From: Actinomycetes bacterium
GTDB taxonomy: Bacteria; Actinomycetota; Actinomycetes; Actinomycetales; Cellulomonadaceae
Assembly: GCA_023424135.1 (NCBI GenBank)
Contig: JAFAEH010000068.1
Coordinates: forward strand, 1 to 11,220
Length of the DNA: 11,220 nt
Direction of reading: 5' to 3'
The translations under genes were made by a program, and so were the position numbers. A model generated the notes under the pieces. The model had not been told where the DNA came from and did no database searches. It was given only the letters and a program-made list of their open reading frames with translations. This document shows, piece by piece, positions 1-7,326 of the stretch (within the stretch, counting starts at the first letter, position 1; each line of letters starts with the position of its first letter).

Positions 1-1409
1 GTGCGCACCAGCCCCGCGAGCGCGTCCGCACCGGCCGCCCGGCGCAGCGCGACGAGGGCCGCGGTACCACCCACCGTCATCGCGACGCTCGTGGCCAGCC
101 CGATCGCGCGCAGCACCTGCGTGGGCGCGTCCCCCGTGGCCAGGACGAGGAGCGGCACGAGCACCGCGAGCGCTCCCCAGCCGACGACGTTCACGGTGAT
201 CGCGGCGCGTGCCCGCTCGACGGCGTACAGCGTCCGTGAGACGTGGAACAGCACGGCCAGCCCGACGACGCCTGCCGGCTGCCACGTCAGGAGCGTGGTC
301 ATGGCGTCGACCAGCCCGTCACCCGTGCCGGGCTCGAGGCGGGCGAACACGGTCGCGACCGCGTGACCACCCGCGAGGACGGCGGCGGCGCCGAGGGCAC
401 CGACCGCGAGCACGGCACGGGTCGTGACGGCGGACGTCGCGGCGAACCGCTGCAGGTCGCCCGCTGCGGCGTGCGCGGCGACCCGCGGGAACGTGGACGT
501 CGCCAGCGGCACGACGAGCACGGCGTACGGCAGGAGGTAGACCTGCTGGGCGTACACGACCGAGGAGTACCCTCGCCCGTCGTCCGGCAGGAGCCCGTTC
601 GCGACGAGCCAGACGGCGAGCACCGAGATCTGCTGCGCGGCGACCGACCCCACGCCCGCGAGCCCCAGCGCGCGGAAGCGGCGTCCGTCGTCGCCGGGGA
701 ACCGCAGCGTGGGACGCAGCCGCACACCGAGCCGGTGCACGGGGACCAGGACCGGGACCAGCATCGCCACGACGCCGGCCGTGGTGCCCCACGCCAGCAG
801 GTCGAGCGCACCCGCGGCCAGGGCGGTGGGGTCGCGCGTCTCACCGTCCGCGAGGGCGCCGTACACCGTGAACGTCGCGATGAGGACGACCGAGTTGAGC
901 ACGGGTGCGAACGCCGGCCAGAAGAACCGCCGGTGCGCCTGCAGCACGCCGTACAGCAGCACGGTCAGCCCGTAGACGGGCACCTGGACCGAGAACACCA
1001 GCACGAAGTACCGCACGGTCGCGGCCATCACGGGGTCGCCGCCGGCGTACGCGCCGATCACACCGCTCAGCGCGGCGAGCAGGACCCCCGCAGGGACGAG
1101 CACGACGAGCACCCAGCCGAGCGCCGCGGACACGAGCCGCCCGACCTGCTCCCGGTCGCCGCGCGCGACCGGGGCCGCGAGCAGGGGCACGACCGCGCCG
1201 GCGAGCGCTCCCCCGGCGGCGACCTCGAAGAGCATGTTCGGCAGCAGGTTCGCGGCGTTGTACGCGTCCGCGATCGCCCCGGCGCCCACCGTCGAGCTCT
1301 GCACGAGCGTGCGCACGAGGCCGAGCACGCGGCTGACCACGGTGACGACCGCGATCATCGCGGCAGCCCCGAGCAGGCCCTGCAGGATGCGCCGCAGCCC
1401 ACCGTTCAC
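1..1409 (-). CDS. murJ: MurJ-type lipid II flippase (MviN family), C-terminus cut by window edge
   Basis: MurJ belongs to the MOP exporter superfamily and moves lipid-linked peptidoglycan precursor across the cytoplasmic membrane. My reading of the minus strand from a GTG at 1409 gives 469 residues without a stop before the window ends. The protein is a run of hydrophobic helices. Its N-terminus carries the family signature: Arg27 in VVSRVLGLVR, Arg33, then ADAYNAANLLPNML (residues 47-60) and a GGALAGAVVPLL segment. This equals the E. coli region around Asp39 and LPNLLRR, but the second arginine site reads Phe-Glu here, as I recall for actinobacterial homologues. The GTG start sits 16 bases after the stop of the upstream MraY-like gene, with a GGGG about 8 bases before it. 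The ATG at 1429, overlapping that stop, is in another frame and closes after seven codons. Actinobacteria usually carry a main murJ elsewhere, near the origin, so this may be a second copy. Family assignment is firm; substrate is inferred. Confidence 0.9.
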   Translation of the reverse strand, partial: MNGGLRRILQGLLGAAAMIAVVTVVSRVLGLVRTLVQSSTVGAGAIADAYNAANLLPNMLFEVAAGGALAGAVVPLLAAPVARGDREQVGRLVSAALGWVLVVLVPAGVLLAALSGVIGAYAGGDPVMAATVRYFVLVFSVQVPVYGLTVLLYGVLQAHRRFFWPAFAPVLNSVVLIATFTVYGALADGETRDPTALAAGALDLLAWGTTAGVVAMLVPVLVPVHRLGVRLRPTLRFPGDDGRRFRALGLAGVGSVAAQQISVLAVWLVANGLLPDDGRGYSSVVYAQQVYLLPYAVLVVPLATSTFPRVAAHAAAGDLQRFAATSAVTTRAVLAVGALGAAAVLAGGHAVATVFARLEPGTGDGLVDAMTTLLTWQPAGVVGLAVLFHVSRTLYAVERARAAITVNVVGWGALAVLVPLLVLATGDAPTQVLRAIGLATSVAMTVGGTAALVALRRAAGADALAGLVR

Positions 1410-1425
1410 GACGGCAGCCCCGTGC

Positions 1426-2328
1426 TCATGACGGGTCGGACGTGTCGGACGCACCGCTCCCGTGGCGGGGGCGGGGTGCCGGGTGCGCGGGGCGGCGACC
1501 CCACGCGTCGAGCTCGCGCAGCACGGGGGTGCGTTCGATGACCCGCGTGAAGCTGACCCGCTCGCTGACGAGCGTCAGTGCCACCACACCGGCCAGCGTG
1601 GCGAGCCGCACGGGCCGCGGCGCCCCGAGGACGACCGCCGTCCCCAGCGCCGCGCCGAGCGCGTTGGCGCCCGAGTCGCCGAGCATGTCGGACTCGGCGA
1701 GGTCCGCCTCGATCGCGGTCGACGCGGCGCCGAGCACGGCTGACGCGACTCCCCCGCCGGGCGTGGGGACGAGCGGCGCGGCGGTGATCGCGGCCGCCTT
1801 CAGCGCGCGGCCGGGCCGCAGGTCGAGGAGGTTGAACAGGTTCGCCGTCCCGGCGACGAGCGCCGCCGAGGCGAACGTGTCGGCCACGCGGGCGAGCGGC
1901 GTGGCCGCCGTCCCCCCGGCCGGGGGTGCGAGCGTGGCCGCGGCGAACGCGCTCGCGCCGATCCCGAGCACCTTGAGCCCGCCCGTGGTCAACCGACCGT
2001 GAGCGAGCGCCCCGAGGTGTCCGCGCAGCCCCTTGGTGCGCGTCGAGGTGTCCTCGCGCAGGTCGTCCACGAGCCCGAACGCCCCCGACCCGAGCACCGC
2101 GACGGTGGCGGCACCGGTCGCGCGGACGCTCCCCGCGCCGACGAGCGCTCCCGCGAGCACCCCGGCGGTCAGCGCGGGGCCCTCGAGCAGACTCACCGGC
2201 TCACCGCGGTGGTTGGTGCGCGTCCACGTGGCCGTCCCGCCGGGCGGGGCGTGGTCGAGCCCACCCCGCGCGGCGGCGGTCGCGGCCGCGCCGACGAGCG
2301 CCGCGACGACGCGTCGCGTGACGCTCAC
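1426..2328 (-). CDS. MraY/WecA-like integral membrane protein (polyprenyl-phosphate sugar-phosphate transferase superfamily), variant motifs
   Basis: 300 residues, mostly hydrophobic Ala/Gly/Val/Leu helices. Landmarks of the MraY/WecA/TagO superfamily appear in order: TNHRGEPVSLLEG near residues 38-50 (the family's N-x-R-G entrance), an Asp-Asp pair at 88-89 in GLVDDLRED, TKGLRGH at 98-104, NLFNLLD at 163-169, and GDSGAN at 217-222. In the known enzymes these residues bind Mg2+ and the UDP-sugar and transfer the sugar phosphate to undecaprenyl phosphate. The usual DGxDG after NxxN is replaced by DLRPGRA, and I see no clear C-terminal histidine cluster, so the substrate may differ or activity may be lost. 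The C-terminus (about 277-300) is a soluble Pro/Arg/Ser tail. The GTG start overlaps the steB stop (GTGA, 4 bases) with a GGGGGCGAGG stretch just upstream; murJ follows. Position beside a flippase suggests a lipid-linked envelope precursor, which is inference. Confidence 0.75.
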   Translation of the reverse strand: MSVTRRVVAALVGAAATAAARGGLDHAPPGGTATWTRTNHRGEPVSLLEGPALTAGVLAGALVGAGSVRATGAATVAVLGSGAFGLVDDLREDTSTRTKGLRGHLGALAHGRLTTGGLKVLGIGASAFAAATLAPPAGGTAATPLARVADTFASAALVAGTANLFNLLDLRPGRALKAAAITAAPLVPTPGGGVASAVLGAASTAIEADLAESDMLGDSGANALGAALGTAVVLGAPRPVRLATLAGVVALTLVSERVSFTRVIERTPVLRELDAWGRRPAHPAPRPRHGSGASDTSDPS

Positions 2329-3395
2329 CCCTCGCCCCCGGCGTCCTGCCCGATCTCCTGACCTGCGCCTTCACCACCCGCGTCGTCGGGCGTCGTCTCC
2401 TGCGAGCCCGGGACGACGGGCGTGCGGTCGACCGGCTCCAGCTCGACCAGCGGGGGCAGCACCGTGAGGTCGTCCCCGTAGCCGTAGTGCCCGGGCCGCT
2501 CGCCGATCGCCGCCGCGAGCGCGAGCGGCACGACGACCTGGCCGGTGACCGTCGTCGCGTCGGCCACGGTCGTGATCCGGTCCGCCAGCCGGTCGTCGCC
2601 GCGCACGGCCGTCACGAGGCTCTCGCTGCCGCGCGCGGGCCCGGCGACGACGGCGCCCTGCGACAGCCGCTGCGCGGCGTCGGCCAGCGCGAGCTGCGCG
2701 TCGTAGGAGACGGGTGTCGCCGCGGGGCTCGGCGATGCGCCGTCGTCCGGCGTGGTCCCGACGACGAGCACGACCGCATCGGCCGGTCGCGTGACGTCCT
2801 GCGCGAACGACACCAGCGCCCGGTCGCCCTCGGCGAGCACGTCGAGCAGCGCCGACGCGTTCTCCGAGAGCAGGTCGGGTGCGGCGGAGTCGGCACCGAC
2901 GAGGGCGGACACGAGCGCCTCCGCGAGCTCGGTCTCGGTCCCGGCGTCCGCCGCGGGCGGCGTCGTCAGGTAGGAGACGAGCGTGCCCGCGAGCGTGCGC
3001 CGGTAGGTCGCGAGCGCCGGGTCGGTCCACGCCGTGGTGACGCTGGCCGTCGCCGACACGCTGGCGCCGGACTGCTCGAACCGCTCGGTCAGCGCGGCGA
3101 CCTCGTCCTCGGGCACGTCGCCGAGCAGGACCAGCGCGACGCGCCGGTCCGTCAGGCTGCCGGCGAGCATGCGCTCGCCCGCGGCCGACGTGAACGCCTC
3201 GGCCGCGGCGAGGTCGCCACCGGTCGCGTCGAGCTGTGTGCGCAGCTCCTCCTTCTCGGAGCGCAGGAGCTCGACCTGGCCGGTGAGCGTGTCGCCGATC
3301 GTCTCCTTGAGCGGACCGGCACCGAGCGCGATGCCGACGGCGAGCGCGAGGAACACGGAGATGAGGGAGACGACGTGGTACCGGAAGTCGATCAC
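2325..3395 (-). CDS. steB: SteB / MctB (Rv1698) family single-pass membrane protein, often labelled copper transporter
   Basis: 356 residues from the GTG at 3395, chosen because the family opens with an IDFRYHVVSL-type sequence and this start gives exactly that. One N-terminal membrane helix (about residues 8-28) is followed by a probable coiled coil (about 36-70, Leu/Glu/Arg rich) and a large domain that should lie outside the membrane. The C-terminus (about 330-356) is a Gly/Glu/Asp-rich tail. The M. tuberculosis member Rv1698 was named MctB for a role in copper resistance; the C. glutamicum homologue SteB works with SteA at the division site in the RipC-FtsEX cell-separation pathway. The protein has no cysteine, one internal methionine and two histidines, which gives little support for copper binding. 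It follows steA after 133 bases and overlaps the MraY-like gene by 4 bases. A GTG at 3476 would add 27 Arg/Pro-rich residues and is less likely. Family certain, role inferred from relatives. Confidence 0.88.
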   Translation of the reverse strand: MIDFRYHVVSLISVFLALAVGIALGAGPLKETIGDTLTGQVELLRSEKEELRTQLDATGGDLAAAEAFTSAAGERMLAGSLTDRRVALVLLGDVPEDEVAALTERFEQSGASVSATASVTTAWTDPALATYRRTLAGTLVSYLTTPPAADAGTETELAEALVSALVGADSAAPDLLSENASALLDVLAEGDRALVSFAQDVTRPADAVVLVVGTTPDDGASPSPAATPVSYDAQLALADAAQRLSQGAVVAGPARGSESLVTAVRGDDRLADRITTVADATTVTGQVVVPLALAAAIGERPGHYGYGDDLTVLPPLVELEPVDRTPVVPGSQETTPDDAGGEGAGQEIGQDAGGEG

Positions 3396-3528
3396 GGGGT
3401 GTGCTCTCGGTCGGGTGCGCGACGGGTCGCGGCGGTGCGGGGGAACAGGTCGGTGGCGGGCGTCGCGGCGCCCCACCGGGCGCGGACGTCGCGGGCGGGG
3501 ACCGTCGAGGCGCGCGAGGGACGCAGCC

Positions 3529-4716
3529 TCACGACGAACCGCCGAACAGCGAGCCCACCCACGACGCGAGGTCGTCGAACCGCGCGCCGGTCAACCCGAT
3601 GAGGGTCTGACCGGCCGCGGTCGACGCGAGCGCGACGCCGAGGGCGAGCAGACCCGCCAGGACCAGCAGCGTGAGCTGCAGGTTGGAGATGCGGTGCTGG
3701 TAGAGACGGGAGACGCCCTTGGCGTCGACGAGCTTGCCGCCGACGCGCAGCCTGGTCAGGAACGTGCTCGCCATGCCGGAACGTCCCTTGTCGAGGAACT
3801 CCACCAGGGTCGCGTGCGTCCCGACCGCGACGATGAGCTCGGCACCCTTGTCGTCGGCCAGCAGCATCGCGACGTCCTCGCTCGTCCCCGTCGCGGGGAA
3901 CACGACGTGCGGGACGCCGAGCTGCTCGACGCGCGCGATGCCCGGTGCCCGGCCGTCGCGGTAGGCGTGCACGACGACCTCGGCGCCGCAGCGCAGCGCG
4001 CGGTCGGAGACCGAGTCCATGTCCCCGACGATCATGTCGGGACGCCACCCGGCGTCCAGGATCGCGTCCGCCCCGCCGTCCACGCCGATGAGCACCGGGC
4101 GGTACTCGCGGATGTACGGGCGCAGCGTGACGAGGTCCTCCTTGTAGTGGTACCCGCGCACGACGATCAGCACCTGACGGCCGTCGATGCGCGTGTCGAT
4201 GTCCGGCACCCCGACGCCGTCGAGCAGCAGCTCGCGCTCGCGGCGCAGGTAGTCCATCGTGTTCGCGGCGAACGACTCGAGCTGGACGGACAGCCCGGCG
4301 CGGGCCTCCTCCATCGTCGCGGCGACCGCCTCGGCCGTCTGCGCGACACCCTCGGCGACGAGCGTGTCGCCGTCGTACACGGCACCGTCCACGACACGGA
4401 GCACGTGCCCCTCGGTCAGCGCCATGACGTCAGGACCCAGGTCGTCGACCAGCGGGATGCCCGCCTCGACGAGGATCTCGGGTCCGAGGTTGGGGTACCG
4501 GCCGGACGTCGAGCGGGCCGCGTTGAGGACGGCCGCGGGCTGGCACGCCACGAGGGCCTCGGCGGAGACACGGTCGAGGTCGAGGTGGTCGATGACCGCG
4601 ACGTCGCCGGGCCGCAGCCGCTTGGTCAGCGACTTGGTCCGGGGGTCGACTCGTGCGGGACCGACGATCTCGGCATCGTCGGTCGCGGGCGTGCGGCGGC
4701 GCAGGGAGACTCTCAT
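3529..4716 (-). CDS. steA: Putative cytokinetic ring protein SteA (thiamin pyrophosphokinase-like domain, C-terminal membrane helix)
   Basis: 395 residues, near the usual family length. The middle carries a thiamin pyrophosphokinase-like fold: VLIGVDGGADAILDAG (208-223) then PDMIVGDMDSVSD (226-238), the GDxDS motif that binds Mg-ATP in true TPK enzymes. TGTSEDVAMLLADDKGAELI (276-295) resembles the next TPK segment (the T-E/K-D region). One membrane helix spans about residues 347-365, leaving a short tail of about 30 residues beyond it. The N-terminal part (about 1-160) has a separate, mostly soluble domain. In C. glutamicum SteA and SteB are division-ring components needed for normal cell separation, and no thiamin role is expected with this domain layout. 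The ATG at 4716 lies 7 bases after the recN stop; the ATG overlapping that stop (4727) closes at once in its own frame. The ribosome site is weak (GGGAC about 12 bases upstream), so translation may depend on coupling to recN. Confidence 0.92.
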   Translation of the reverse strand: MRVSLRRRTPATDDAEIVGPARVDPRTKSLTKRLRPGDVAVIDHLDLDRVSAEALVACQPAAVLNAARSTSGRYPNLGPEILVEAGIPLVDDLGPDVMALTEGHVLRVVDGAVYDGDTLVAEGVAQTAEAVAATMEEARAGLSVQLESFAANTMDYLRRERELLLDGVGVPDIDTRIDGRQVLIVVRGYHYKEDLVTLRPYIREYRPVLIGVDGGADAILDAGWRPDMIVGDMDSVSDRALRCGAEVVVHAYRDGRAPGIARVEQLGVPHVVFPATGTSEDVAMLLADDKGAELIVAVGTHATLVEFLDKGRSGMASTFLTRLRVGGKLVDAKGVSRLYQHRISNLQLTLLVLAGLLALGVALASTAAGQTLIGLTGARFDDLASWVGSLFGGSS

Positions 4717-4723
4717 CAGGGGG

Positions 4724-6460
4724 TCATCGTCCCACGGACAGGGCCAGCAGCTCCGCCGCGTGCGCGCGCGCCGTGGCGGAGTCGTCCTGACCGGACAGCA
4801 TGCGCGCGAGCTCGCGCACCCGGTCCTCGCCCTCGACGACGCGCACGTCCGACTCGGTGACGACGTCGACGCCGTCGGCCGTGGACTTGGTCACCACGAG
4901 GTGACGGTCGGCGTACGCGGCGACCTGCGCGAGGTGCGTGACCACGAGGACCTGCGTGCCCGCGGCGAGCCGGGCGAGCCGCTCACCGACGGCGGTCGCG
5001 GCCCGACCGCCCACGCCGGCGTCGACCTCGTCGAAGACGAACGTGCCGGGTGTGGCCGCGCCCGAGCCCTCGGCCGTCGCCAGCGCGACCTCGAGCGCGA
5101 GCATGACGCGCGACAGCTCACCACCCGACGCGCCCTTGCCCAGTGGCCGTGCGGGCGCGCCCGCGTGCGGGACGAGCAGCATCTCGACGTGGTCGGCGCC
5201 GTGCGCACCGGGCTCGTCGGCCGGCCCCACCACCACCTCCAGGCGTGCGCCGGCCATCGCGAGGCCCGCGAGCTCGTCGGTGACGGCCTGCGCGAGCCGA
5301 CCTGCGGCCTGCGTCCGGGTGCCGGTGACGGTCGCCGCGAGGTCGCCCAGGCGGGCGTCGAGCTCGTCACGGCGCGACTGCAGCCCGGCGATGCGATCCT
5401 CGCCCCCGTCGAGCTCGAGCAGCCGCCGCGACGCGTCCTGCGCCCACCCGAGCACGGCGGCGACGTCCTCGCCGTAGGAGCGGGTCAGGCCCGTGAGCTC
5501 GGCCCGCCGGCGCTGGACCGCGTCGAGCCGCGCCGGGTCCGCCTGCAGGTCCTGCACGTACGCGGACAGCTCGGTCGCGACGTCCGCGAGCAGGTACCCC
5601 GCCTCGGCCGCACGCGCGGCGAGCTGCGCGAGCGCGGGGTCGTGGTGACCGGCGTGCTCGAGCTGGCGCCGGGCCTCCTCGACCAGGAGGGTCGCCGCGG
5701 CACCCGCGTCCGCGACGTCCTCGTCGCCGACGAGCGCGACGTGCGCACCCGCGGCGGCGGCACGCAGGTCCTCCGCGTGCCCCAGCCGCTCGGCCTCGGC
5801 CGCGAGGTCCAGGTCCTCACCGGGCTGCGGCGCCACACGCTCGACCTCCGCCAGCCCCAGACGCAGCAGCTCGGCCTCGCGTGCACGCTCACGCGCCCGC
5901 GCGACGAGGTCCTCGAGCTCGTTCTGCACGCGCGCACGCTCGGCCCACGCGGCGGCGTGCTCGGCGAGGACGGCCGCGTGCGCGGGCCCGGCGAACGCGT
6001 CGAGCGCGGCCCGCTGGCGTGCGGCCGAGCGCAGCCGGACCTGGTCGGCCTGCCCGTGCACGGTCACCAGCTCCTCCGCGATCTCCGCGAGGACCCCCTG
6101 CGGCACGGACCGGCCCCCGAGGTAGGCACGCGAGCGACCCGACGTGTCGGCGGTCCCGGCGCCCACCGTGCGCAGCACGACCAGCGAGCCGTCGTCGTCG
6201 ACGTCGGCGCCCGCGTCACGCGCACGCTCGAGCGCGGGTGAGGCCTCGGGGAGCAGGACCCGTCCCTCGACCGCTGCACCGCCGGTCCCCGTGCGGACCG
6301 TCGCGGGGTCGGCACGGCCACCGAGCAGGAGCCCGAGCGCCGTGAGCACCATCGTCTTGCCCGCCCCGGTCTCGCCGGTGAGCACCGTCAGCCCGGGGCC
6401 GAGGCGCACCTGCGCACGTCCGATGACGCCCAGGTCCTCGATCCGGATCTCGTCGATCAC
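4724..6460 (-). CDS. recN: DNA repair protein RecN (SMC-like ATPase)
   Basis: 578 residues from the GTG at 6460, typical for RecN. It is a cohesin-like ATPase that acts early in double-strand break repair. The start gives the usual N-terminus (MIDEIRIEDLGVIG type), then Walker A GETGAGKT at 29-36. The middle (about 150-390) is Ala/Glu/Arg-rich with heptad-like spacing, fitting the coiled-coil arms. The C-terminal head has the ABC signature ASGGELSR from 444, Walker B TFVFDEVDAG at 473-482 with Glu478 as likely catalytic base, and the H-loop histidine in VTHLAQ at 509. All ATPase motifs are intact. The start codon overlaps the nadK stop (GTGA), so the two are probably translationally coupled. 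I saw no GAAC-N4-GTTC LexA site near the start or in the upstream gaps, so any SOS control is not visible here. The reading frame stays open upstream to 6847, but that part lies inside nadK and lacks the family start. Confidence 0.97.
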   Translation of the reverse strand: MIDEIRIEDLGVIGRAQVRLGPGLTVLTGETGAGKTMVLTALGLLLGGRADPATVRTGTGGAAVEGRVLLPEASPALERARDAGADVDDDGSLVVLRTVGAGTADTSGRSRAYLGGRSVPQGVLAEIAEELVTVHGQADQVRLRSAARQRAALDAFAGPAHAAVLAEHAAAWAERARVQNELEDLVARARERAREAELLRLGLAEVERVAPQPGEDLDLAAEAERLGHAEDLRAAAAGAHVALVGDEDVADAGAAATLLVEEARRQLEHAGHHDPALAQLAARAAEAGYLLADVATELSAYVQDLQADPARLDAVQRRRAELTGLTRSYGEDVAAVLGWAQDASRRLLELDGGEDRIAGLQSRRDELDARLGDLAATVTGTRTQAAGRLAQAVTDELAGLAMAGARLEVVVGPADEPGAHGADHVEMLLVPHAGAPARPLGKGASGGELSRVMLALEVALATAEGSGAATPGTFVFDEVDAGVGGRAATAVGERLARLAAGTQVLVVTHLAQVAAYADRHLVVTKSTADGVDVVTESDVRVVEGEDRVRELARMLSGQDDSATARAHAAELLALSVGR

Positions 6461-7326
6461 CGGGCACCGTCCTCGTCGTCGCGTGCACCGCGCCAGCCCA
6501 CGACCGGCAGGTCGAACTTCTGCACGAGCCGCGTCACGAACGGTGCCGGGTTCAGCCGCGCGAACCGCACGGGCACGTCGCTGACCCGCACCTCGAGCCG
6601 GGCCCCGCGCCCCACCGCGGTCTGGCGTCGCCCGTCGCACGTCACGACGGCGGTCGACGACGACCGGTCGATCAGCTCGACCGCGAGCACGCTGCTGGGC
6701 CCCATGACGAGGGGCCGCGCGAACAGGGTGTGCGCCGCGAGCGGAACCATGACGGTGCCGCGGACGTCCGGCCACACGACGGGCCCGCCTGCCGAGAACG
6801 CGTGCGCGGTCGAACCCGACGCGGACGCGGCCACCAGCCCGTCGCACCCGAACGAGGACAGCGGCCGTCCGTCGACCTCGACGACGACCTCGATCATGCG
6901 CGCCGGGTCGGTCTTCTCCAGCGCGGCCTCGTTCAGGGCCCAGTCGTGGTGGACCGTGCCGTCGGGCGAGAGCACCCGCACCTCGAGCGTCGCGCGCTCC
7001 TCGACGTCGTAGTCCCCGGCGGTGAGCCGCTGCACGGCCGTCTCGACGTCCGCGCGCTCGATCTCCGCGAGGAACCCGACGTGGCCGAGGTTGACGCCGA
7101 GCATCGGCACGTCGCTGCCGCGCGTGAGCTCGGCGGCTCGCAGGATCGTGCCGTCACCACCCAGCACGACCGCCAGCTCGACGTCCGGCAGTTCCTGCGC
7201 GCGGGTGTCCTGCGTCGCCGTGACGGGCTCGACACCGGCCTCCCGCAGCGCGTGCAGGACGGCATCGGTCGCCTCGAGCGCCTCGGGACGTCCGCTGTGC
7301 CGCACGACGAGCGCGCGCCGCGTCAC
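6457..7326 (-). CDS. nadK: NAD kinase (ATP/polyphosphate-dependent NADP synthesis)
   Basis: 289 residues from the GTG at 7326, the normal size. It phosphorylates NAD to NADP in the cytosol. The nucleotide motif GGDGT is at 56-60 with catalytic Asp58. The NE motif lies in ALNEAALEK (Asn132, Glu133). The glycine-rich loop is at 168-181, GSTAHAFSAGGP being 171-182. The C-terminal beta-sandwich segments follow, including FARPLVM and TCDGRRQ. The residues just before GSTA read S-A-S, where the family consensus is T-P-T; the rest of the active site looks intact. The start overlaps the tlyA stop by four bases (GTGA) and the stop overlaps the recN start in the same way, so it is in the middle of a coupled chain. 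Start choice follows the family N-terminus (TRRALVVRH); the frame is open further upstream only within tlyA. Confidence 0.96.
   Translation of the reverse strand: MTRRALVVRHSGRPEALEATDAVLHALREAGVEPVTATQDTRAQELPDVELAVVLGGDGTILRAAELTRGSDVPMLGVNLGHVGFLAEIERADVETAVQRLTAGDYDVEERATLEVRVLSPDGTVHHDWALNEAALEKTDPARMIEVVVEVDGRPLSSFGCDGLVAASASGSTAHAFSAGGPVVWPDVRGTVMVPLAAHTLFARPLVMGPSSVLAVELIDRSSSTAVVTCDGRRQTAVGRGARLEVRVSDVPVRFARLNPAPFVTRLVQKFDLPVVGWRGARDDEDGAR

Noticed and set aside
243..1541. Plus-strand open frame of 432 codons opposite murJ
   Set aside because: Encodes Arg/His/Asp/Gly-rich sequence with no domain; the minus strand gives a clean MurJ.
3034..4860. Plus-strand open frame of 608 codons opposite steB, steA and the recN end
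   Set aside because: Opposite-strand shadow of three well-identified genes; composition is typical of GC-driven open frames.
4259..6241. Long plus-strand open frame (660 codons) opposite recN and steA
   Set aside because: Its product is low-complexity Arg/Gly/Ala/Val sequence with no family motif, and the minus strand holds intact RecN and SteA with all motifs. High GC content removes stops from opposite frames.
6460..6760. LexA/SOS box near recN
   Set aside because: I looked for GAAC-N4-GTTC. A GAAC and a GTTC occur near 6539-6554 but with a spacing of 8, and they lie inside nadK.
6461..6847. N-terminal extension of RecN up to 6847
   Set aside because: The extra residues are Arg/Ala-rich and lie inside nadK in another frame; RecN proteins begin at the IDEIRIEDLGVIG segment.
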